53,502 nucleotides of DNA from an uncultured Saprospiraceae bacterium. Lineage in GTDB: Bacteria > Bacteroidota > Bacteroidia > Chitinophagales > Saprospiraceae. A program made the position numbers and the translations under genes. Within the stretch, counting starts at the first letter, position 1; the number at the start of each line of letters is the position of its first letter. Below, piece after piece: positions 47,159 to 53,502 of this stretch. The notes beneath the pieces were generated by a model. It ran no database searches. It had not been told where the DNA came from and saw nothing but the letters and a program-made list of their open reading frames with translations. The stretch lies in assembly GCA_938045585.1 (NCBI GenBank), contig CALIAU010000009.1, positions 1 to 53,502 of the forward strand, in the 5' to 3' direction.

Positions 47159-47707
47159 TTACGGCCTGCTTTCAGACTGAGTCCAGGTGTAATTAGATAA
47201 TATATTATTCTTTTTAACAATATCATATTTGTCTAAAACATCAAAAATAGATGCTTCAAAACCGTTTTTTGGTTCTTTGACTGTAGAATTGGCAATTACG
47301 ATAAAATCCAAGCCTATTTTCCCAGAATATAGAAAACCTGTTAATTTCTGAGTTTGGGTGCCCATGAGTACGTTTGCATCTTCATCGTATTCCCATGTAA
47401 AAAGTTCTGCTCCTTTTCCTGAAAGCGAGTGTATGCCATTTGCAGGTTTTATTTGAGACAATTCAATTTTTAGTTTGAAGCCATGAATTGGAATATCGCT
47501 ATTTACAGGTTTGTTGATACGAAATTCTAAATGCCCTAGCTCCTTGTCTTCTGAGGATTGTAGGACTTTGGGTGTAAACGAAGGCGAAGATAAATCGATA
47601 TCAGTTTGAGCATGTATCATATTATATCTGCTTAAGAAGCAAATTAGGAAAAAACACACAATTAAAATTTGTGCTGTGGATTGGTTTGGTTTCATTACAA
47701 GATTCAT
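47159..47707 (-). CDS. Short secreted paralog lacking a C-terminal domain
   Basis: 182 residues. Signal segment about 12-34. Its N-domain (about 38-180) follows its neighbours: DLSSPSFTPKV, LEFRIN, IKPANGIHSLSG, FTWEYDEDANVLMGTQ, GFLYSGKIGLDF, KNGFEASI. The protein stops at about the point where the 312-residue neighbour begins its second domain. There is no T9SS tail, no FN3 module and no sign of an open continuation just downstream, so it is either a shed one-domain product or a truncated copy. Function unknown. Confidence 0.65.
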   Translation of the reverse strand: MNLVMKPNQSTAQILIVCFFLICFLSRYNMIHAQTDIDLSSPSFTPKVLQSSEDKELGHLEFRINKPVNSDIPIHGFKLKIELSQIKPANGIHSLSGKGAELFTWEYDEDANVLMGTQTQKLTGFLYSGKIGLDFIVIANSTVKEPKNGFEASIFDVLDKYDIVKKNNILSNYTWTQSESRP

Positions 47708-47733
47708 TTAAATAATTAAAATTAAATAAAAAA

Positions 47734-47762
47734 AGCTTGTAAATCCAGTAGACTTACAAGCT
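47734..47762. terminator. Terminator after the 47792-48826 gene
   Basis: AGCTTGTAA/TTACAAGCT stem with an 11-base loop; the minus strand continues into seven T. Confidence 0.8.
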
Positions 47763-47791
47763 CTCTAACTATTTAATAGTTCTTTAAGTTG

Positions 47792-48826
47792 TTATTTACT
47801 TATAATTAGTTTTTCGCTGGAAATTTCATTGCCAGATGCGTTCAAGAATCTTGCTAAGTAGACTCCATTGACAAGTTCTTTAACATCTAATACATTCGAT
47901 TCTACTGCTTTTACACTCATAAGCTTCTTACCAGCCACGTCTAATATTTCGACTTTATCCACAGCACTTGTGTATTCTAGATAGACTATGCTACTTGCTG
48001 GATTAGGATAAATTCCTACAGTTCTATTTTCGTCAAAAGTCACTGTTTTTATAGTTGAAAGATTTTGAGTATTATCAAAATCTATTTGAGCTAGTCTGTA
48101 ATAATTTTTACCAACAAAGGGTCGTTCATCAACAAACTGATATTCATTCCTTTGGTTTGAATTTCCCTTACCTTCTACCTGTCCAATCACATCAAAAGTA
48201 TAACCATCAGAGGATCTTTGAACATCAAATCTATCATTATTTACCTCAGATTCGGTAGACCAATCTAATACACTCGTCGATCCTTTTTTATTAGCAGTAA
48301 AACTGCCATACGTCACTGGTACAATAGTCTCTAAAGTACAGGTAAAAGAGGCAGCTACATTATCTGTAGTATTACCATCTTCTCCCATCAGAATAACTCC
48401 AGTCGCAGTAAATCCATTATCTTCTGTTGGGCATGGAGAATCTCCAACCACATCAAAGCATACTGTTATTTCTTCGTCATACAGAAAACCAATTGGATTA
48501 ACTTGGATTCCAGAAATTGTAAAATCACCATCGTAGGACCAATCGTAAGCACTCTGCGGCATACTTGAACTAAGTGAGGCAATCCCATTCGATGGTTGAA
48601 TATTTTGCATTACTATAGTAATTTCAGTAGAACCAGCATCTGGATAGCCCGGAGTATTAATATTGGTAATATTAAATTTAAGACATCCCACACCATTGTT
48701 AGCAACATTACCCATTGGAGCAGGGTCTATGTCTGGTGCACTAAGCGATAAATTTTCTTGAGAAAAGGAAGTAGAACTATTGGAAACTGCAAATAATAAA
48801 ACGAACAAAAATTTTAATAATCTCAT
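47792..48826 (-). CDS. Secreted protein: shared N-domain, FN3-like module, type A T9SS tail
   Basis: 344 residues. Signal peptide about 1-22. N-domain (about 25-165): LSLSAPDIDPAPMGNV, GCLKFNITN, IQPSNGIASLSS, YDWSYDGDFTISGIQ, GFLYDEEITVCFDV, NGFTATG. FN3-like module (about 168-265): PVTYGSFTANKKGSTSVLDW, SEVNNDRFDVQRSSDGYTF, NYYRLAQIDFDN. Type A tail (about 270-344): IYPNPASSIVYLEY, EILDVAGKKLMS, GVYLARFL, EKLIISK. It has the most complete domain set of the paralog family. Confidence 0.82.
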   Translation of the reverse strand: MRLLKFLFVLLFAVSNSSTSFSQENLSLSAPDIDPAPMGNVANNGVGCLKFNITNINTPGYPDAGSTEITIVMQNIQPSNGIASLSSSMPQSAYDWSYDGDFTISGIQVNPIGFLYDEEITVCFDVVGDSPCPTEDNGFTATGVILMGEDGNTTDNVAASFTCTLETIVPVTYGSFTANKKGSTSVLDWSTESEVNNDRFDVQRSSDGYTFDVIGQVEGKGNSNQRNEYQFVDERPFVGKNYYRLAQIDFDNTQNLSTIKTVTFDENRTVGIYPNPASSIVYLEYTSAVDKVEILDVAGKKLMSVKAVESNVLDVKELVNGVYLARFLNASGNEISSEKLIISK

Positions 48827-48849
48827 AACTGTGATGTTTTTTAAAACAA

Positions 48850-48915
48850 AAACACCTTATTATGTTCTTTCCTAAATTTAGAATTAAAGCGGAAGAAGAA
48901 AATAATAGGGTGTTT
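48850..48915. promoter_or_regulatory. Long inverted repeat upstream of the 48826 gene
   Basis: AAACACCTTATTAT (48850-48863) and ATAATAGGGTGTTT (48902-48915) are complementary over 14 bp with one G-T pair, around 38 bases. It ends 24 bases before the ATG and may fold in the mRNA leader or be a regulator site. Confidence 0.4.
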
Positions 48916-48984
48916 GCTAATAGAGTTTATAATTACTCTTCAAGTCAAATATATCGCTTTTTTTTTAAAAAAAAGAATATTAAC

Positions 48985-49755
48985 TTATTTGCTTAAATAG
49001 ATCTCTTTGACTGATATAAGTTTATTCTCTACAGACAAAATTCTGCACATATAGTAACCGTTTGGCATATCATTTAATTGAATACCATCTTTTGTGTATT
49101 CTGCTACAGCGACTAACTTCCCTAAAAAATTGTAGACCTCTACCCTATCAACTACGATATCAGATTCTATATAAATACACCCTGAAGTGGGATTTGGGAA
49201 AACAGTTAAATTCGAGTCAAGTTCATTGTTGTTTTCTACTGAGCTAATGGATTCTAATGTGCAGGTAAAAACAGAACTGAAATTATCATTAATATTCCCA
49301 TCTGACCCTGACAAAACAAATCCTTCCACTGCAAACCCAACTGATTCCAAAGAATCGCATGATGAATTTTCTATCACATCACAACAGATTGTAATCTTTT
49401 CCGAATACAAAGAACCAATTGCATCAATTTGTACACCTCTCATAGTATTGGAGTCAAGATTGTATTCCCATTCAAATTTAGAAAGGTCATCAAAACTGCT
49501 TGTAATACTGTTTATACCATCTTTGGGTGCAATTTTATCAAATTCTATTTTTATTTCTGTAGCAGCAGAATCATAGCCAGGAAGACTTACATTTATTATG
49601 TTAAACGTAATGCATCCTGCTCCATAATTTTCTACAGTTGCAAGAGGTGACGGAGACAAATTAGCGCCCGTAATAGCTAAATTTTCTTGTGCTTGCATCA
49701 TACTACATATTGTTAGTAGCATATATACCAAGCTGATATTTTTTAGTATTCTCAT
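48985..49755 (-). CDS. Secreted protein: shared N-domain joined directly to type A T9SS tail
   Basis: 256 residues. Signal peptide about 1-22 (MMQAQ). N-domain about 23-170: LAITGANLSPSPLATV, GCITFNIIN, IAPKDGINSITS, FEWEYNLDSNTMRGVQ, GSLYSEKITICCDV. A short link, then the type A tail (about 178-256): VFPNPTSGCIYIES, EVYNFLGKLVAV, GYYMCRIL, KEIYLSK. It lacks the FN3-like module of the neighbouring paralog, showing that modules are gained or lost between copies. It should be a T9SS cargo. Confidence 0.8.
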   Translation of the reverse strand: MRILKNISLVYMLLTICSMMQAQENLAITGANLSPSPLATVENYGAGCITFNIINVSLPGYDSAATEIKIEFDKIAPKDGINSITSSFDDLSKFEWEYNLDSNTMRGVQIDAIGSLYSEKITICCDVIENSSCDSLESVGFAVEGFVLSGSDGNINDNFSSVFTCTLESISSVENNNELDSNLTVFPNPTSGCIYIESDIVVDRVEVYNFLGKLVAVAEYTKDGIQLNDMPNGYYMCRILSVENKLISVKEIYLSK

Positions 49756-49833
49756 TTCTTATAAGGTTTTAAAAAAAATTATCCAGTTACACAAAGTTAC
49801 ATATACTTAAGAATAAAGTAAAGTCTATAATTA

Positions 49834-49873
49834 AAAGAGGCCTGTTAGAAAACACTAACAGACCTCTTTTTTT
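49834..49873. terminator. Terminator after the 49888 gene
   Basis: A 15-bp stem with one mismatch (AAAGAGGCCTGTTAG with CTAACAGACCTCTTT), 6-base loop, T run on the minus strand. Confidence 0.88.
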
Positions 49874-49887
49874 ATAATAGCTAACTC

Positions 49888-52800
49888 TTAATTACTAAAG
49901 TAATCAAGTGTTTCTGCATCAATATTATTACTATCATTCACCTCTGATCCACTTCCTGTAATAATTGTAATGGTAAATGGAACTTCTCCAGTTGTATTCT
50001 GAGGATCATACGTTGCTGAAAATCCTAAAATAGACGATTGTCCACCTTGTATTACCGTATTTGAAGTCCAAATATGGAATGAAGGATTACTACCATCATA
50101 TGTCCATTCAGGGTTGTCTAGATTAAATGGTCCAAATGAAGTAAGCGACTGATCATAGTTGAATGTCAATCTCTCATCCACTGGGAATATTAGTGTAATC
50201 AGACCATCCGTATCAGCAAACAACAATTCTTGTACTCTAAATGTAAAGAACATCTCAGATACTCCACTAACGATAGTAGGTACAAAAGTAATTACTGGAG
50301 TAATATCAGGTACTCCAATGTAGTAACCATCAATTCCACCATCTGTTGAGCTACCTAATGCTACTGTAGAAACAGTCGGATCTGTACCCTCTGTTTGTGT
50401 AAACATATCAGGGAAATCAGGGTCCATTTCATCAACATCAGCTACAGTAAGTCCTGCAGGTACAATTGCTGACCAATCACCATTTGCATCAGATTCTACT
50501 ATTAACATGGAACCATCACTTAGGGTTAATACCACATCAATAGCAGGTAAATCAGGCTCTCCTGGATCCTGTACGCCGTTATTGTTATCATCTAAGTATA
50601 AGTGTCCAAAAATTTCTGAAATTGTGTAGCCATCTTCACCAGCATCTACAGCACTTCCACTTATTGCCTCTACTGTAGACGGATCCGTTCCTGCAGATTG
50701 CTCAACATCTGGAGGTAAAGTTGTTTCATCAACATCTGCTACGGTGATACCTGGTAATACAACAACTGACCATTCACCATTCATATCTGTTGCTACTGGA
50801 ATTATAGTACCATCTGATTGCTCAACATTTACTATAACACCTTCTAAAGGTGTATCTCCATTTGCTGGGTCATACACACCGTCTCCATCTGCATCAAAGA
50901 ATACTAGACCAAATACTTCTGCTGGAGCATAATATCCATCAATTCCACCATCAACTGATTGACCAAGAACTGCCGTTGCAGTGTTTGGATCCATTCCTTC
51001 AGTTTGTGAAACACCTGGAGGAAGCGTTGTATCATCAATATCAATTAATGTTAATCCAGAAGGAACATTTAATTCCCAATCTCCATTAACATCTGTTGTA
51101 ACTGTAGTCGTTGTACCATCACTATCAGTGACTAGGACATCTACTCCTGGAAGATCCGGCTCTCCAAAATCTTGCATACCATTGTTGTTTTCATCAAGAT
51201 ATACATGTCCAAATACTTCAGCTATTCCGTAACCATCATTTCCAGCATCTACGTCATCGCCTAGAGTTGCTAATACAAAGCTAGGGTCATCTCCTTCAGT
51301 CTGCTCATAGAATGCAGGAAGTGTGCTTTCATCTACATCTGCAGAAGTAAATCCTGGAGGCACAGTTGCCATCCAGTCTCCATTTCCATCAGTAGTAACT
51401 GTTTGCATATTTCCTAATGCATCCGTAACTACTACATCTACACCTGGTAAATTTGGTTCACCTGGGTCTTGCATATTATTACCATTTTCATCAAAGTAGA
51501 TATGCCCAAACACAGATGCATCAGAGAATCCATCATTATCCGTAAAGGTATCAGCACCTGCAACTGCTGTAACAGTCGTAGGATCAGTTCCCTCAGTTTG
51601 TTCAACATCATCTGGCAATGTAGTCTCATCTATGTCTGCAACTGTAGAACCTGGAGGAACATCTGCTGTCCAATCTCCATTTTCATCGGTGGTAACTGTT
51701 TGCATATTTCCTAATGCGTCAGTTATAACTACGTCTACTCCTGGTAAATTTGGTTCACCTGGATCTTGCATTCCATTTCCATCTTCATCGAAATATACAT
51801 GACCAGAGACTGTACCAACTTGAGTATATCCATCTATTCCTGCATCATTTGGCATTCCTGCAATAGCATTTATAGAAGTAGGGTCAGTACCTTCCGTTTG
51901 TTCAAAACCTACAGGTAATGTAGATTCATCAATATCTGCAGTTGTGTTTCCAGGAGTAACTGGTGCTGACCAGTCTCCATTTGCATCTGTCGTTACCGTT
52001 GTCATAGTTCCATCACTTGCTGTGATTACAACATCAACTCCTGGTAAATCTGGCTCACCTGGATCCTGCATTCCGTTTCCATCTGTATCAAGATATACAT
52101 GACCAAATACTGAGGTCTCTGAATACCCATCTATTCCTGCATCTGTATCCATACCTAAAACAGCAGTCACTTGACTTGGGTCAGTTCCTTCCGTTTGGCT
52201 AACATTTGGAGGTAAAGTTGTTTCATCAATATCTGCAATAGATAAACCAGCTGGCACATCTGCCTCCCAATCTCCATTTGCATCTGTAGTAACTATCTGC
52301 ATTGTACCATCACTCGCAGTTATAACTACGTCTATACCTGGAAGATCTGGCTCACCTGCATCCTGCATTCCATTGCCATTTGTATCTAAATATACATGAC
52401 CAAAGATTCCTGCAGTGGAGTAACCATCGTTACCTGCATCTACATTTGTTCCTGATACAGCTACAACAAAGCTAGGATCTGTACCTTCTGTCTGAGTAAC
52501 GCCAGGAGGTAGTGTAGATTCATCTACATCTGCTGATGTTAAACCTGGTGGAACGTCTAATGACCAATCTCCATTTGCATCTGTTGTAACTGTTGTCATG
52601 GTTCCATCACTTGCAGTCACAACTACATCTACTCCTGGTAAGTTAGGCTCACCTGGATCTTGCATTCCATTTCCATTTGTGTCTTCATAGATATGTCCAA
52701 AGACACCACCTTCGCAAATTTCAACTAAAATTTCTGTCTCAGCTGAAGCTTCACATCCATTTTCATCTGCAAAATCATAGACAATAATAAATGTTCCTTC

Positions 52801-53502
52801 TCCCGCTGCTGCTGGATCAAACATATCTCCTGTTACTCCTGTTCCAGTGAAGGTTCCTCCTGCTGGAGTTCCCATTAACTGGATTGCTTCATCTGTTGTA
52901 CAAAGTGGTCCGTATTCACCTGCATCTGGTGTAGGTAACGGATTCACTATGATATCTGTAGTCGCACTTGCACTACAGCCATTTTCATCCGTAAAATCAT
53001 ACGTTACTGTCCATGTTCCTTCTCCCGCTGCTGCTGGATCAAACATGTCGCCTGAAACACCCATTCCACTGAAAGCACCTCCTGCTGGAGTGCCTACCAA
53101 GGCTACTGGGTCTGCATCTATACATAATGGTCCGTACTCACCTGCATCTGGTGTAGGTAATGGGTTCACTATGATATCTGTAGTTGCACTTGCACTACAG
53201 CCATTTTCATCTGTAAAATCATATGTTACTGTCCATGTTCCTTCTCCCGCTGCTGCTGGATCAAACATGTCGCCTGAAACACCCATTCCACTGAAAGTAC
53301 CTCCTGCTGGAGTGCCTACCAAGGCTACTGGGTCTGCATCTATACATAATGGTCCGTACTCACCTGCATCTGGTGTAGGTAATGGGTTCACTATGATATC
53401 CGTAGTCGCACTTGCGCTACAGCCATTTTCATCTGTAAAATCATATGTTACTGTCCATGTTCCTTCTCCCGCTGCTGCTGGATCAAACATGTCGCCTGAA
53501 AC
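49888..53502 (-). CDS. Very large repeat protein, N-terminus beyond the window, with YFSN C-terminal domain
   Basis: At least 1204 residues; the frame is open through the window edge. First come 222-base repeats (74 residues each: DPAAAGEGTWTVTYDFTD, NPLPTPDAGEYGPLC, GTPAGGTFSGMGVSGD), like the Ig-like repeats of Bacteroidota surface proteins. Then eight SdrD-B-like repeats of about 98 residues (VFGHVYLDTNGNGMQDPGEP, LPGVDVVITASDG, VTTDANGDW, DESTLPPGVTQTEGTDP, DAGNDGY), rich in Asp and likely to bind calcium. The last 140 residues are the domain also found at the end of the 312-residue protein: RLTFNYDQSLTS, WTYDGSNPSFHIWTSNT, ATYDPQNTTGEVPFTITI, SNNIDAETLDYFSN. No type A or B T9SS tail. Probably a long extracellular stalk. 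Confidence 0.85.
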   Translation of the reverse strand, partial: VSGDMFDPAAAGEGTWTVTYDFTDENGCSASATTDIIVNPLPTPDAGEYGPLCIDADPVALVGTPAGGTFSGMGVSGDMFDPAAAGEGTWTVTYDFTDENGCSASATTDIIVNPLPTPDAGEYGPLCIDADPVALVGTPAGGAFSGMGVSGDMFDPAAAGEGTWTVTYDFTDENGCSASATTDIIVNPLPTPDAGEYGPLCTTDEAIQLMGTPAGGTFTGTGVTGDMFDPAAAGEGTFIIVYDFADENGCEASAETEILVEICEGGVFGHIYEDTNGNGMQDPGEPNLPGVDVVVTASDGTMTTVTTDANGDWSLDVPPGLTSADVDESTLPPGVTQTEGTDPSFVVAVSGTNVDAGNDGYSTAGIFGHVYLDTNGNGMQDAGEPDLPGIDVVITASDGTMQIVTTDANGDWEADVPAGLSIADIDETTLPPNVSQTEGTDPSQVTAVLGMDTDAGIDGYSETSVFGHVYLDTDGNGMQDPGEPDLPGVDVVITASDGTMTTVTTDANGDWSAPVTPGNTTADIDESTLPVGFEQTEGTDPTSINAIAGMPNDAGIDGYTQVGTVSGHVYFDEDGNGMQDPGEPNLPGVDVVITDALGNMQTVTTDENGDWTADVPPGSTVADIDETTLPDDVEQTEGTDPTTVTAVAGADTFTDNDGFSDASVFGHIYFDENGNNMQDPGEPNLPGVDVVVTDALGNMQTVTTDGNGDWMATVPPGFTSADVDESTLPAFYEQTEGDDPSFVLATLGDDVDAGNDGYGIAEVFGHVYLDENNNGMQDFGEPDLPGVDVLVTDSDGTTTTVTTDVNGDWELNVPSGLTLIDIDDTTLPPGVSQTEGMDPNTATAVLGQSVDGGIDGYYAPAEVFGLVFFDADGDGVYDPANGDTPLEGVIVNVEQSDGTIIPVATDMNGEWSVVVLPGITVADVDETTLPPDVEQSAGTDPSTVEAISGSAVDAGEDGYTISEIFGHLYLDDNNNGVQDPGEPDLPAIDVVLTLSDGSMLIVESDANGDWSAIVPAGLTVADVDEMDPDFPDMFTQTEGTDPTVSTVALGSSTDGGIDGYYIGVPDITPVITFVPTIVSGVSEMFFTFRVQELLFADTDGLITLIFPVDERLTFNYDQSLTSFGPFNLDNPEWTYDGSNPSFHIWTSNTVIQGGQSSILGFSATYDPQNTTGEVPFTITIITGSGSEVNDSNNIDAETLDYFSN
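50300..52710 (-). repeat. Eight SdrD-B-like tandem repeats
   Basis: Units begin near 52706, 52412, 52118, 51818, 51515, 51220, 50920 and 50612, about 294-303 bases apart. Unit 7 (VFGLVFFDADGDGVYDPANGD) is the most divergent. All carry the DxNxNGxxDxGE calcium-style loop in some form. Confidence 0.88.
52720..53502 (-). repeat. 222-base tandem repeats, near identical
   Basis: The same CAT (Met codon) recurs at 53490, 53268, 53046 and 52824, exactly 222 bases apart. Units 53269-53490 and 53047-53268 differ at only a few bases; the unit at 52825-53046 diverges in its downstream part (CTTDEAIQLMG). The array continues beyond the window. Confidence 0.93.

Noticed and set aside
49888-53502. Type A or B T9SS tail on the large stalk protein
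   Set aside because: The C-terminus shows neither the PNP...G..YxxxI pattern of type A nor the FSPNGDG...FDRWG pattern of type B.
38909-53502. Horizontally acquired island
   Set aside because: No integrase, transposase, flanking tRNA or clear composition shift; expansion by local duplication explains the cluster.

Overview
The window is about 53.5 kb of an AT-rich chromosome from a member of the Bacteroidota, most likely a Saprospiria- or Chitinophagia-like marine or activated-sludge type; I cannot fix the family by eye. The evidence is the many secreted proteins with type IX secretion system (T9SS) sorting tails of both type A and type B, a PorX regulator, the scarcity of Shine-Dalgarno sequences, several TAnnTTTG-type -7 promoter boxes, and gene orders such as secG-groES-groEL, fabH-efp-accB-accC and tig-clpP-clpX. 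There is no phage, transposase, CRISPR array or rRNA operon. One tRNA (Leu, UAG) is present.

Layout. 1-2.9 kb: secG and the groES-groEL chaperonin operon with a strong terminator. 3.1-4.1 kb: an enolase-superfamily dipeptide epimerase. 4.2-10.5 kb (minus): fatty-acid initiation block fabH-efp-accB-accC, then an ABC exporter translationally coupled to a T9SS cargo protein. 10.8-11.6 kb: a secreted thioredoxin with a SPOR-like tail. 11.6-12.5 kb: a non-coding interval packed with palindromes and an inverted pair of GGGCGTGCCC-type intergenic elements. 12.5-19.5 kb: envelope proteins (a 1264-residue SprB-like T9SS protein, an outer-membrane barrel candidate, a DUF1573 lipoprotein, a LamG T9SS protein). 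19.6-24.8 kb: a Na/Ca exchanger, tatC with a coupled small membrane protein, porX and an HD phosphohydrolase. 24.8-30 kb: a 1706-residue periplasmic protein built of about 56 copies of a 23-residue repeat, two OmpA domains and a C-terminal peptidoglycan-binding domain. 30-38.5 kb: housekeeping genes (glyA, truA, clpX, clpP, tig, tRNA-Leu, a rel/spoT homologue, a Fur-family regulator). 38.9-53.5 kb (minus): a tandem cluster of seven large or small secreted proteins; the last is cut by the window end.

How it fits together. Secretion is the common theme: SecG and TatC serve the inner membrane, PorX controls T9SS, and at least seven proteins here carry recognisable T9SS tails. The 38.9-53.5 kb cluster looks like a family that grew by gene duplication and domain shuffling: four proteins share one N-terminal domain of about 140 residues, and two share a different C-terminal domain that ends in YFSN and replaces the usual T9SS tail.

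The strongest candidates for something undescribed are (1) the giant 23-residue-repeat protein with three potential cell-wall anchors, (2) the shared YFSN C-terminal domain, possibly a new sorting or surface domain, and (3) the non-coding repeat families: heptamer and octamer tandem repeats, and the inverted pair of structured elements around 11.7-12.2 kb.
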